Source: a bacterium UBP1_UBA4771 (GTDB lineage: Bacteria; Krumholzibacteriota; Krumholzibacteriia; Krumholzibacteriales; Krumholzibacteriaceae). From it: DNA of 11,640 nt. Shown one piece after another: positions 1-7,330 of this stretch (the first letter of the stretch is position 1; each line of letters starts with the position of its first letter). Made by a program: the position numbers and the translations under genes. The notes under the pieces are model-generated. The model was not told the DNA's origin. It saw only the letters and a program-made list of their open reading frames with translations, and made no database searches. The stretch lies in assembly GCA_002403295.1 (NCBI GenBank), contig DHHN01000118.1, positions 8,300-19,939 on the forward strand. Direction: 5' to 3'.

Positions 1-492
1 GTCTCCGTCCAGAGCGGGAACCTCGTCGTGCCGGTCACCCACGTGATTCCGGCCTCGATCATGGGATCGGGCATGGGATCGCGCCACAGCTTCAGCGGCG
101 ATTTCGACATCCAGATCGCCGATACGGACGTCATGCAGCGCTACGGCTTGCAGAGCCTCCGGCTCGGCGACGTCGTCGCGATCCGCGACGCGGACTGCCG
201 GTTCGGCCGCTCGATCCGCGAGGGGGCCGTATCGATCGGCGTCATCGCTCACGCCTCGTGCGTCGCGAGCGGCCACGGGCCGGGCGTGACGGTCGTCATG
301 ACGACGGAGAAGAAGCTCATCGTTCCGAAGATCGAGCCCGAGGCGAACATCGCCCGCTATCTCGGCATCGGACGATTCCGGGAGGCATCCGCGCGGCAGC
401 CGGCCGCGGACCGGCCGCCGCGGGCCGCCGAGGGCGGTTTCGAAGGCCCCCCCGAGGGGCGTTCCGGCGGACGCCGCCGCAGACGGAGATAG
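1..492 (+). CDS. DUF4438 domain protein, 3' part only (5' end outside window)
   Basis: The reading frame is open from base 1 to a TAG at 490-492, so the gene starts upstream and only its last 163 codons are seen; the ATG/GTG codons inside the window are not needed as starts. The visible part has the conserved look of the DUF4438 family (the Thermotoga TM1086 type): an MGSGMGS glycine motif, a GDFDIQ segment, a YGLQSLRLGDVVAI segment, SIGVIAHASC followed by GHGPGV, and a closing ANIARYLGIG. The biochemical role of the family is not established. After the conserved end, about 35 residues form a low-complexity Ala/Pro/Gly/Arg tail ending in six arginines. That tail follows a run of seven C (447-453), so its exact sequence depends on that homopolymer being read correctly. 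The HD-domain gene begins 20 bases downstream, so the two are probably co-transcribed. Confidence 0.8.
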   Translation, partial: VSVQSGNLVVPVTHVIPASIMGSGMGSRHSFSGDFDIQIADTDVMQRYGLQSLRLGDVVAIRDADCRFGRSIREGAVSIGVIAHASCVASGHGPGVTVVMTTEKKLIVPKIEPEANIARYLGIGRFREASARQPAADRPPRAAEGGFEGPPEGRSGGRRRRRR

Positions 493-500
493 CACAGGAA

Positions 501-505
501 AGGAG
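501..505 (+). promoter_or_regulatory. Shine-Dalgarno site of the HD-domain gene
   Basis: AGGAG lies within an AAAGGAGA stretch, 7 bases before the ATG at 513. It decides between this start and the longer upstream open frame. Confidence 0.75.
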
Positions 506-512
506 AAACGGC

Positions 513-1061
513 ATGCCCGATTGGAGAGCAACATATCCCGAGCTCGAGTGGATCGCGGATCGTTCCCTCGCGGACAAGGTCGCCGCGGTGTGGGATGAGG
601 CCTACCGCCGGGGCGGATGGTCCGGAGACGACATCGACAGGATTCCCTTCACGCTCCTCGTCGGCGAGACGAGCGTCACGCTCGCGGCGCACACGCGCCT
701 CGTGACTGGCATCTGCCGCTCCGTCGCCGAGACGATGAGGAAAGCGGGGTCGATCGCGCTCGACAACGACATCCTCATCGCGGGCGCCCTGCTCCACGAC
801 GTCGGCAAGCTGCTCGAGTACAAGCGCGTCGCGGCGGGCTTCCAGGTGTCCCGCAGCGGCAAGCTGCTCCGTCACCCCCTCTCCGGCATGGGTCTCGCCA
901 TGAAGGGCGATCTTCCCGAGGACGTGTACCATATCATCGCGGTCCATTCGCGCGAAGGGGAGGGCTCGTACCGGAGCCCGGAGGCCATCGTGCTCCACCA
1001 CGCCGATTTCATTGCGTTCGAGACGATCAAGGCGATGGCGGCGGCGCCCCCGATGAAATGA
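513..1061 (+). CDS. HD-domain metal-dependent phosphohydrolase
   Basis: A 182-residue cytoplasmic protein of the HD superfamily (PF01966 type), which hydrolyses phosphate esters or phosphodiesters, typically of nucleotides or signalling nucleotides. The metal-ligand pattern is visible: His60 (LAAHTRLV), the HD pair His95-Asp96 (LLHDVGKLLEY), His121 (RHPLSG), His145 (AVHSREG) and Asp165 in LHHADF. This is the H...HD...H...H...D order of an intact catalytic site. The substrate cannot be read from the sequence. The ATG at 513 is chosen because AGGAG (501-505) lies 7 bases upstream and the protein then has the normal length of a single-domain HD protein. The open frame continues upstream, but that region has no better start and overlaps the DUF4438 gene. 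The stop TGA overlaps the ATG of the protease gene (ATGA), which implies translational coupling. Confidence 0.88.
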   Translation: MPDWRATYPELEWIADRSLADKVAAVWDEAYRRGGWSGDDIDRIPFTLLVGETSVTLAAHTRLVTGICRSVAETMRKAGSIALDNDILIAGALLHDVGKLLEYKRVAAGFQVSRSGKLLRHPLSGMGLAMKGDLPEDVYHIIAVHSREGEGSYRSPEAIVLHHADFIAFETIKAMAAAPPMK

Positions 1062-2797
1062 GAGCGAGCGCGTTCCAGCCGATCATGTTCTGTTGTCTGC
1101 TCGCCGCCGCCGGGATCGTTGCGCCGGGCTCATTGCGCGGGGGGAGCGGACCGGGCGACGACCCTCGCGCGCTTCGGCGCATCTGCTCGCAGCGTCTGCT
1201 CTCGCGGCTCGACACCGCGGGTTCCGGCGAGACGCTCGCCGTCTGGATATTTCTCCGCGACCGGGCCGATGCGGACGAGCGGCGCTTCACGGCCCGGGAG
1301 ACCGCCCGGCGCGCCCTTCGCGGGTCGAGCGCGCGGGACGAACGCGACGTTCCCGTCGACCGCGCGGCCATCGACCTGCTGCGCCCCCGCGTCCTCCGTA
1401 TCCGGCACGCATCGCGATATTTCAACGCCGTGAGCGCAGACGTTCGCGTCGGGGCCCTCGCCGCGATCGCCGCGGAACCGTTCGTGCGGCGCATCGATTT
1501 CGTCGCCGCGGCGCGCGCGCCGCTCGATCCCGTCGGGGATACGTTCCAGCCGCCCTCGCGGGGCGGCGCGAGGCCGGCGGCGTCCGCCGATGAATACGGG
1601 CCGAGCAGATGCCAGCTCGAGCAGATTGGAGCCGCGGCGCTCCTCGAGCGCGGCATCAACGGTTCGGGCGCCGCCGGAGGGACCTCTCAGATTCTCGTCG
1701 CGATACTCGATTCGGGATTCCGGCTCGACCACGAGGCGCTCCGCCACGTGGACGTCGAGGCCCAGTGGGATTTCATCCAGAACGATTCCGTGACGTCCGA
1801 CGAGCCCGGGGATCCCGTTTCCCAGGACAGGCACGGCACGACCGTCCTCGGCGTCATCGCGGGAAGGAGCGATGGAGCGCTCGCGGGGCCCGCCTGGGGC
1901 GCCCGCTTCCTTCTCGCCAAGACCGAGATGATCGACCGCGAGATCCCCATCGAGGAGGATCACTGGGTCGCCGGGATCGAGTGGGCCGACAGCGCCGGCG
2001 CCGACATCGTCACGAGCTCGCTCGGCTATTATGACTGGTACTCGCCGGGGGATCTCGACGGTGAAACGGCGCTCTGCACGCGGGCGGCGGATATCGCCGC
2101 CTCCAGAGGCGTCATCGTCGTGAACTCGGCCGGAAACCGCGGCACGGCGGGCCTCGTCGCTCCCGCCGACGGCAACGGCGTGATGGCCGTCGGCGCCGTC
2201 GATTGCGGCGGCGAGATCGCCTATTTCAGCTCCCGCGGACCGACCGCGGACGGGCGCATCAAGCCCGATTTCGTCGCAATGGGATACGCCGTGCAGAGCG
2301 TCGCGCACCCCGATACCGCCGGTTTCGCGCGCTACAACGGGACGTCCTACGCGGCGCCCCTCGTCGCGGGGATATGCGCTCAGCTTCTCGAAACGCATCC
2401 GTCCTGGGATCCCGCGAAGATGCACTCGGCTCTTCGGGCGACCGCGTCGCGAAGCGGGTTCCCGGACAACACCTACGGATACGGGACGCCGAATGCGGCG
2501 CTCGCGGCGCAGTGGCCCGCCTCTTTCTCGGCGAGCGCCCCCGTTCCCAATCCGTTCAGCGGCGAAACGCGTCTTCAGTTCGTCTCTCCGAAGCTCGCCC
2601 CGGTGACGGTGAGGGTGTACGACTGCCGTGGCGCGCTCGTGCGGGTGCTCGCCGACGGCCGGCCGGCCAACGAAACGTGGAGCGTTTCGTGGGACGGGAC
2701 GAACGAGGCGGGGCGCCGTGTGGCGAGCGGCGTTTATTTTATCGTCGCCTCCTCGAGCGAGCTCGCGGTCCGGGTCAAGGCGATCCACGTGAGGTGA
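1058..2797 (+). CDS. Secreted subtilisin-like (S8) serine protease with C-terminal FlgD/type IX-type Ig domain
   Basis: A 579-residue exported endopeptidase. Residues 1-23 form a signal peptide (hydrophobic core FCCLLAAAGIVA). Residues about 40-155 look like an I9-type propeptide, including YFNAVSADV and a PFVRRIDF end. The S8 catalytic domain covers about 185-490, with Asp218 in AILDSGF, His259 in DRHGTTVLG, the oxyanion Asn360 in NSAGN, and Ser430 in YNGTSYAAPLVAG, so the triad is complete. Residues about 493-579 form a FlgD_ig / T9SS sorting-type beta domain: PNPFSGETRLQF, VYDCRGALVRVL, SWDGTNEAGRRVASGVYF. This tail is typical of exported proteins in FCB-type bacteria and may direct export or surface anchoring. 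The start is the ATG overlapping the HD stop (ATGA); no clear Shine-Dalgarno precedes it, which fits coupling. Specificity and target are unknown. Confidence 0.92.
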   Translation: MRASAFQPIMFCCLLAAAGIVAPGSLRGGSGPGDDPRALRRICSQRLLSRLDTAGSGETLAVWIFLRDRADADERRFTARETARRALRGSSARDERDVPVDRAAIDLLRPRVLRIRHASRYFNAVSADVRVGALAAIAAEPFVRRIDFVAAARAPLDPVGDTFQPPSRGGARPAASADEYGPSRCQLEQIGAAALLERGINGSGAAGGTSQILVAILDSGFRLDHEALRHVDVEAQWDFIQNDSVTSDEPGDPVSQDRHGTTVLGVIAGRSDGALAGPAWGARFLLAKTEMIDREIPIEEDHWVAGIEWADSAGADIVTSSLGYYDWYSPGDLDGETALCTRAADIAASRGVIVVNSAGNRGTAGLVAPADGNGVMAVGAVDCGGEIAYFSSRGPTADGRIKPDFVAMGYAVQSVAHPDTAGFARYNGTSYAAPLVAGICAQLLETHPSWDPAKMHSALRATASRSGFPDNTYGYGTPNAALAAQWPASFSASAPVPNPFSGETRLQFVSPKLAPVTVRVYDCRGALVRVLADGRPANETWSVSWDGTNEAGRRVASGVYFIVASSSELAVRVKAIHVR

Positions 2798-2867
2798 GGG
2801 GGAGCGTCCCCGTCGATTCGATCCGGGAGAAGCCGCGTGGCGCCCGACCCGAAGCCGCATAATTTTC

Positions 2868-2896
2868 TTGCCGTTTCCTCCCCGTTACGCTATACG
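2868..2896 (+). promoter_or_regulatory. Candidate sigma70-type promoter of ppdK
   Basis: TTGCCG (2868-2873) and TATACG (2891-2896) are separated by 17 bases, each matching consensus at 4 of 6 positions. The site lies in the 169-base gap between the protease stop and ppdK, in an AT-richer patch (AATTTTCTTG and surrounding bases) of a GC-rich genome. Transcription would begin near 2903, giving a leader of about 64 bases. Sigma factor identity in this organism is not known. Confidence 0.5.
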
Positions 2897-2954
2897 TTAC
2901 AGCATGAGAAATGTTGATGGGTCGGCGGCGCAACTCCTTGATAAAAAATCGAAT

Positions 2955-2960
2955 AGGAGG
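2955..2960 (+). promoter_or_regulatory. Shine-Dalgarno site deciding the ppdK GTG start
   Basis: A perfect AGGAGG lies 6 bases before GTG at 2967. The same frame stays open upstream to a TTG at 2868, but that would add 33 residues unlike PPDK and would overlap the predicted promoter, so the GTG is the supported start. Confidence 0.85.
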
Positions 2961-2966
2961 TCTTCC

Positions 2967-5711
2967 GTGAAGGCCAAGCATGTCTATTTCTTCGGCGGCG
3001 GCAAGGCCGAGGGCAACCGTTCCATGAAGGAGCTTCTCGGGGGCAAGGGAGCCGGGCTCGCGGAGATGACGAACCTCGGCATTCCGGTTCCCGCCGGTTT
3101 CACGATATCGACCGAGGTCTGCACCCATTTCTACACGCACGGCGGCGCGTACCCCGCGGGACTCGAGGTTGAGGTCGCCGAAGATTTGAAGAAGGTGGAG
3201 GCGGAGATGGAGGCGCGGTTCGGTTCGAAGAGCAATCCGCTGCTTCTCTCGATCCGGTCGGGCGCGCGCGCCAGCATGCCGGGTATGATGGATACGGTGC
3301 TGAATCTCGGGCTCAACGACGAGACCGTGAAGGCGCTCGCCCGGAAAACGGGGGACGAACGGTTCGCCTTTGATTGCTACCGGCGCTTTATCCAGATGTA
3401 CGGCGACGTCGTGCTCGGACTGAAACCGGCGAGCAAGGACGATCACGATCCGTTCGAAGAGGTGCTCGCGGCGAAGAAGCGGGAGATGGGCGTCGAGAAG
3501 GACGTCGAGCTCACCGTCGCCGATCTCGCCGATCTCATCGAGCGTTACCGGAACATGGTCCGTTCGGCGCTCGGGATCGAGTTCCCGTCCGATCCCATGG
3601 AACAGCTCTGGAAGGCGGTCGGCGCCGTTTTCAACTCGTGGAACAACGATCGCGCGAAGACGTACCGCAGGCTCAACCGCATCCCCGACGACTGGGGCAC
3701 GGCGGTCAACGTGCAGGCGATGGTCTTCGGGAATCTCGGCGCCGATTCGGGCACCGGCGTCGCCTTTACGAGGAATCCGGCAACCGGAGAGAACGTGTTC
3801 TACGGCGAATACCTCATGAAGGCGCAGGGAGAGGATGTCGTCGCCGGGATCCGCACGCCGCAGCCCATCAACCGCCGTCAGAAGGGCGAGAGCGACCTCG
3901 TCTCCCTGGAGGAGGAGATGCCCTCGATCTACGCCGAGCTCGAGCAGGTGCGGCGGTCGCTCGAGACCCATTACGTCGACATGCAGGATCTCGAATTCAC
4001 GATACAGAACGGCCGCCTCTGGATTCTCCAGACGCGATCCGGAAAGCGCACCGGTTTCGCCGCCATCAAGATCGCGATCGACATGGTGCGCGAGGGGCTC
4101 ATCACGAAGGAGGAGGCGATCCGCCGGATCGAACCGGACCAGCTCAACCAGTTCCTGCGGCCCGTCTTCGATCCCGCCGGCAAGGAGCGGGCCTGTCGGG
4201 AGGGGAGGCTCGTCGCGAGGGGTATCAACGCGGGACCGGGCGCCGCGACGGGCAAGGCGGTTTTCAACGCCGCGGACGCCGAGGAGTGGGCGGGCCGCGG
4301 GGAAGAGGTCATCCTCGTGCGGGTCGAGACGAGCCCGGAGGACATTCGAGGCATGAGCGCGGCGGCCGGCATCCTCACCTCCACGGGGGGAGCCACCTCC
4401 CACGCGGCGCTCGTCGCGCGCCAGATGGGCAAGGTATGCGTCGTCGGGGCGAAGGACCTTTCCATCGATTACAAGAACCGCGCGATCTCGGCCGGCGGCC
4501 GCGTCATCCGCGAGGGCGAGCACGTCTCGATCGACGGCATGACGGGAGAGGTGATCGCCGGCAAGATCGACACGAAGCCGTCCGAGGTGCTTCAGGTGAT
4601 CATCGACAAGACGCTCGACGAAGACGCCTCCGCCCTTTACCGGGATTTCGAGGAGCTCATGTCGTGGGCGAACGTCATCCGGACCATCGGGGTGCGCGCG
4701 AACGCCGACGTTCCCGGGCAGGCCGCGAGGGCGGTCGCATTCGGCGCCGAGGGGATCGGGCTCTGCCGCACCGAGCATATGTTCTTCGAGGGTGACCGGA
4801 TCGACGCCGTGCGCGAGATGATTCTCGCCGCGGACCTCGACGGGCGCCGGCGCGCGCTCGCGAAGCTGCTGCCCATGCAGCGGGCCGATTTCAAAGGCAT
4901 ATTCGAGGCGATGGGCGATCGCCCCGTCACCATACGGACCCTCGATCCGCCGCTTCACGAGTTTCTCCCGCACGAAGGGCGAGAGATCGACGATCTTGCC
5001 GGCAAGATGAACGTGCCGGCCGAGCGCCTGCGGCTGAAGATCGCCGCCCTCAAGGAAGCGAACCCGATGCTCGGACACCGCGGATGCCGGCTCGGCATCG
5101 TGTATCCGGAGATCACCGAGATGCAGGCGCGGGCGATCTTCGAGGCGGCGTGCGAGCTCGTACAGGAGGGACGCCGCCCGCGCCCGGAGATCATGATCCC
5201 GCTCGTCGGGCACGTGCGCGAGCTCGAGCTCCAGAAGGAGATCGTCGACCGCGTCGCGCTCGCGGTTCAGAGCGAGTACGGCGTTTCGATCGAGTACCTC
5301 GTCGGAACGATGATCGAGATCCCGCGCGCGGCTCTCACGGCCGACGAGATCGCGGGCGTCGCCTCGTTCTTCTCGTTCGGCACGAACGATCTCACCCAGA
5401 CCACCCTCGGCATCAGCCGGGACGACACGGGTTCGTTCCTCGGCGACTACCTCGAGAAGGGGATCTGGCCGGCCGATCCATTCCAGCGGCTCGACGTCGA
5501 CGGCGTCGGAAAGCTCGTCGCCATCGGGGTCGAGAAGGGCAGATCGGTCAATCCGGAGCTCAAGATCGGCATCTGCGGCGAGCATGGCGGGGAGCCCTCG
5601 TCGATCGCGTTCTTCCATCGCGCGGGTTTCGACTACGTCAGCTGTTCTCCGTTCCGGGTGCCGATCGCGATCCTCGCGGCCGCCCAGGCCGCGCTGATCG
5701 CCCGCGGGTGA
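2967..5711 (+). CDS. ppdK: Pyruvate, phosphate dikinase
   Basis: A complete 914-residue cytoplasmic enzyme that reversibly interconverts pyruvate, ATP and phosphate with PEP, AMP and PPi. It can serve gluconeogenesis or PPi-linked glycolysis. The N-terminal nucleotide-binding domain begins with VYFFGGGKAEGN and GGKGAGLAEMTNLGIPVPAGF (25-45), followed by SIRSGARASMPGMMDTVLNLG (95-115). The swivelling phosphohistidine domain has GGATSHAALVARQMGK with catalytic His479; Thr477 matches the position phosphorylated in plant PPDK. The C-terminal PEP/pyruvate TIM barrel shows GLCRTEHMFF with Arg601, TIRTLDPPLHEFLP with Arg657, MLGHRGCRLG, IEIPRAAL with Glu784, SFGTNDLTQTT (803-813), and catalytic Cys870 in GICGEHGG. 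The order and spacing are those of PPDK rather than PEP synthase, and nothing essential is missing. The gene has its own promoter and hairpin-rich 3' end, so it is probably monocistronic. Confidence 0.98.
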   Translation: MKAKHVYFFGGGKAEGNRSMKELLGGKGAGLAEMTNLGIPVPAGFTISTEVCTHFYTHGGAYPAGLEVEVAEDLKKVEAEMEARFGSKSNPLLLSIRSGARASMPGMMDTVLNLGLNDETVKALARKTGDERFAFDCYRRFIQMYGDVVLGLKPASKDDHDPFEEVLAAKKREMGVEKDVELTVADLADLIERYRNMVRSALGIEFPSDPMEQLWKAVGAVFNSWNNDRAKTYRRLNRIPDDWGTAVNVQAMVFGNLGADSGTGVAFTRNPATGENVFYGEYLMKAQGEDVVAGIRTPQPINRRQKGESDLVSLEEEMPSIYAELEQVRRSLETHYVDMQDLEFTIQNGRLWILQTRSGKRTGFAAIKIAIDMVREGLITKEEAIRRIEPDQLNQFLRPVFDPAGKERACREGRLVARGINAGPGAATGKAVFNAADAEEWAGRGEEVILVRVETSPEDIRGMSAAAGILTSTGGATSHAALVARQMGKVCVVGAKDLSIDYKNRAISAGGRVIREGEHVSIDGMTGEVIAGKIDTKPSEVLQVIIDKTLDEDASALYRDFEELMSWANVIRTIGVRANADVPGQAARAVAFGAEGIGLCRTEHMFFEGDRIDAVREMILAADLDGRRRALAKLLPMQRADFKGIFEAMGDRPVTIRTLDPPLHEFLPHEGREIDDLAGKMNVPAERLRLKIAALKEANPMLGHRGCRLGIVYPEITEMQARAIFEAACELVQEGRRPRPEIMIPLVGHVRELELQKEIVDRVALAVQSEYGVSIEYLVGTMIEIPRAALTADEIAGVASFFSFGTNDLTQTTLGISRDDTGSFLGDYLEKGIWPADPFQRLDVDGVGKLVAIGVEKGRSVNPELKIGICGEHGGEPSSIAFFHRAGFDYVSCSPFRVPIAILAAAQAALIARG

Positions 5712-5723
5712 AGATCGGGCTGT

Positions 5724-5741
5724 CCGGCCGCCCGCGGCCGG
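5724..5741 (+). terminator. GC-rich hairpin after ppdK (possible terminator or 3' stabiliser)
   Basis: CCGGCCGC (5724-5731) and GCGGCCGG (5734-5741) form a perfect 8-base inverted repeat around CC. It would fold as a 7-bp stem with a 4-base loop, 12 bases after the ppdK stop. The sequence after it (CGATTTCC) has only three T, so classical intrinsic termination is not clear-cut; it may instead stabilise the 3' end. Confidence 0.5.
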
Positions 5742-5797
5742 CGATTTCCAACGGCCGGCCCCGCCGGCGGAGATCGCCTCCAGCCGCATTGCTCCGC

Positions 5798-5828
5798 TTG
5801 ACGGCCATACCCCGCTCCATGCTACTCT
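5798..5828 (+). promoter_or_regulatory. Weak candidate promoter of the DUF4388-led gene cluster
   Basis: TTGACG (5798-5803, 5 of 6 to consensus) is followed after 19 bases by TACTCT (5823-5828), which is preceded by TGC as in an extended -10 element. The spacing is long and the -10 box keeps only T, A and the final T, so the call is tentative. It sits in the only gap before the run of genes from 5875 on. Confidence 0.3.
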
Positions 5829-5830
5829 TT

Positions 5831-5848
5831 CCGCCGAGGCGGCTTTTT
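5831..5848 (+). terminator. Short hairpin followed by T-run
   Basis: CCGC (5831-5834) and GCGG (5839-5842) can form a 4-bp GC stem around CGAG (5 bp if the loop is reduced to two bases), followed by C and five T (5844-5848). This has the layout of a small intrinsic terminator for ppdK transcripts, but the stem is short. It ends 14 bases before the Shine-Dalgarno of the next gene, so it could also affect read-through into the cluster. Confidence 0.35.
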
Positions 5849-5862
5849 GGACGTCCGCATAA

Positions 5863-5868
5863 AGGAGG
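5863..5868 (+). promoter_or_regulatory. Shine-Dalgarno site deciding the GTG start of the DUF4388 gene
   Basis: AGGAGG within AAAGGAGGGG lies 6 bases before GTG at 5875, the same layout as at ppdK. It supports the non-ATG start. Confidence 0.8.
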
Positions 5869-5874
5869 GGAACC

Positions 5875-6363
5875 GTGGATTTCGGCGGGGATCTGACCGT
5901 TCTGGAACCGGCGCTCGTTTTCCAGATCGTGAACATGGCGGGGATCACGGGCGAGCTCAAGTTCGTGACTCCCGAGAGCGTGGCGAGCTTCTACTTCAAG
6001 TCGGGGGAGCTCATCTACGCGACGATCGATACGCGGAAAAAGAAGCTCGGCGAGTTTCTCGTTGAGAACGGCCGGATCACGCGCGAGCAACTCGACGTCG
6101 TGCTTCGCGAACACGCCACGGCGAAGGAGCGCGGCCGCATCGGGAACAGCCTCATCGCGCGCAAGTATCTCGATTACGAAACGCTCGTGGCGGCGGTAAG
6201 CGAGCAGATAAAGGAAGTCGTGTACGAGGTGCTCGCGTGGAAACAGGGGCAGTTCCTGCTCATGAAGAATATCCTCCCGAAGGACGAGGATATCCTCCTC
6301 GACGTCAAACTCGACTACCTCATTCTCGAGGGGCTCAAACGGATCGATGAGGCCGATGAATAA
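5875..6363 (+). CDS. DUF4388 (PatA N-terminal-like) domain protein
   Basis: A 162-residue protein without signal peptide or membrane segment, so cytoplasmic. Residues 5-55 match the DUF4388 pattern: an LEPALVFQIVNMAG helix, GITGELKF, then ASFYFKSGELIYATID. The later part (LGEFLVENGRITREQLDVVL, RIGNSLIARKYLDYETL, then VLAWKQGQFLL) is the continuation common in stand-alone members. In other bacteria this domain accompanies response regulators and proteins of gliding and type IV pilus control (the PatA type), so a regulatory or protein-interaction role is likely, though no enzymatic residues are visible. The GTG start follows a perfect AGGAGG. It is the first gene of a tightly linked cluster, and its stop lies inside the start region of the outer-membrane protein gene. 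How it acts on the envelope proteins is not evident. Confidence 0.8.
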   Translation: MDFGGDLTVLEPALVFQIVNMAGITGELKFVTPESVASFYFKSGELIYATIDTRKKKLGEFLVENGRITREQLDVVLREHATAKERGRIGNSLIARKYLDYETLVAAVSEQIKEVVYEVLAWKQGQFLLMKNILPKDEDILLDVKLDYLILEGLKRIDEADE

Positions 6364-7330
6364 CGGATGCGCGGATGCCGGCGCCCGGCGTCCGCGGAAC
6401 GGACGGGATTCGAGGCCGTCCGCGCGCCGCGGGCGCGCCGGCCGCGGTCCGCGCCAGCTCTCCAGGGCGCTCATACTCGCCGCGTCCGCTCTCTTTCCCT
6501 TCACGCATTCGGCTCCCGCCCACTGCCGCTTCGAGCGGACGGCCCTCACCGCGCGGGCGTCGGCCGCCGGGGCCGCGACGGTGTCGTACGCGGACGGGGC
6601 CGACGCGCTTTTCGTGAATCCGGCCGGCCTCGCGTCCATCGGCGGGCTCGAGGCCTATGCCGATTACGCCGAGCCCGCTTCGGCGCCGTTCGCGCGCGAG
6701 ACGCGGGTCGCGCTCGGAGGAAACGCCGGGTTCGCTCGCTTCGGTCTCGGCTGGTATCGGCGCGCCGGAGACGCCGCCGGGGAAGATTGCGTCGCCGCGG
6801 GGGCGGCGCGCACGCTCGTCGCCGGCACCCAGGGATCGTACATCGCGGTCGGGGCGGCCGCCGTCGCCGGCAGAACGACCGGGGCGGCGCCGGGGCTCGG
6901 CGCAGGCGGCGGTTGGACGCCGGTCGGCGCCGATCTCGGCATCATCGTCCGGCCGCTTCCCGTCGTCTCGTTCGGATACGCGGCGGGGAATGTTTTCGAC
7001 CGCGGGGGGGACGCGGGGGACGGCGAACGGTGGGGGAGAACGTGCCGGTGGGGCTTCTCCTATTTCTGGGAGAACGCGATCGTGCTCTCGTTCGCGCGGA
7101 GCACGCATGCGGGAACGACGAGCCGGCATTTCGGGTTCAGCGCCCGCGCCGCGGTTCCGGTCGAGCTCATGTTCGGACTTTCGGACGGCCGGGCGACGGG
7201 CGGCGTGCGCTGGACCGGCGCGCGCCTGCGTGCGAGCGTCGCCTTCGCCGCCGAGGAACCGTCGGGCGTGACCTGGATGGTATCCTGCGAGGGAACGATC
7301 TTCGCGTCGCGGGAGGGCGAATGGCGGTGA
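6356..7330 (+). CDS. PorV/UPF0164-like outer-membrane beta-barrel protein
   Basis: A 324-residue predicted outer-membrane protein. After a signal sequence (core LSRALILAASALFPF, cleavage near APAHC at 53-57) comes the hallmark ARASAAGAATVSYADGADAL followed by FVNPAGLASIGG (86-97). This matches the start of PorV, UPF0164 and FadL-like barrels, where a Gly/Ala-rich stretch precedes NPAGL. The rest alternates short amphipathic strands such as FARFGLGWY, SYIAVGAAAVAG and WGFSYFWENAIVLSFA. The start is uncertain: ATG 6356 (8-base overlap with the DUF4388 stop, GAGG 3 bases upstream) or ATG 6347, which adds three residues. Either choice gives an unusually long Arg-rich n-region of about 35 residues. 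PorV is a shuttle of type IX secretion in Bacteroidota, but this protein could equally be a lipid or transport barrel. It overlaps the next gene by 10 bases. Confidence 0.65.
   Translation: MNNGCADAGARRPRNGRDSRPSARRGRAGRGPRQLSRALILAASALFPFTHSAPAHCRFERTALTARASAAGAATVSYADGADALFVNPAGLASIGGLEAYADYAEPASAPFARETRVALGGNAGFARFGLGWYRRAGDAAGEDCVAAGAARTLVAGTQGSYIAVGAAAVAGRTTGAAPGLGAGGGWTPVGADLGIIVRPLPVVSFGYAAGNVFDRGGDAGDGERWGRTCRWGFSYFWENAIVLSFARSTHAGTTSRHFGFSARAAVPVELMFGLSDGRATGGVRWTGARLRASVAFAAEEPSGVTWMVSCEGTIFASREGEWR

Noticed and set aside
61..84. Two near-identical ATGGGATCG units as a tandem repeat
   Set aside because: They encode the conserved MGSGMGS motif of the DUF4438 family, so the repetition is explained by the protein.
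2799..2811. GGGGA-GCG-TCCCC hairpin just after the protease stop as a terminator
   Set aside because: The stem is only five base pairs and no T-run follows, so it cannot be called a terminator with confidence.
1130..2860. A 576-codon open frame on the - strand opposite the protease
   Set aside because: The + strand has an intact protease with catalytic residues in place. The antisense translation has no family signature.
2868..2966. N-terminal extension of PPDK from TTG 2868
   Set aside because: The added residues are not PPDK-like, the stretch contains the likely promoter, and GTG 2967 has a perfect AGGAGG six bases upstream.
2775..5960. A 1061-codon open frame on the - strand opposite ppdK
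   Set aside because: It mirrors a clearly real ppdK gene and its translation is rich in Arg, Asp, Glu and Leu without recognisable domains. Long antisense open frames are expected opposite GC-rich genes with strong third-position bias.
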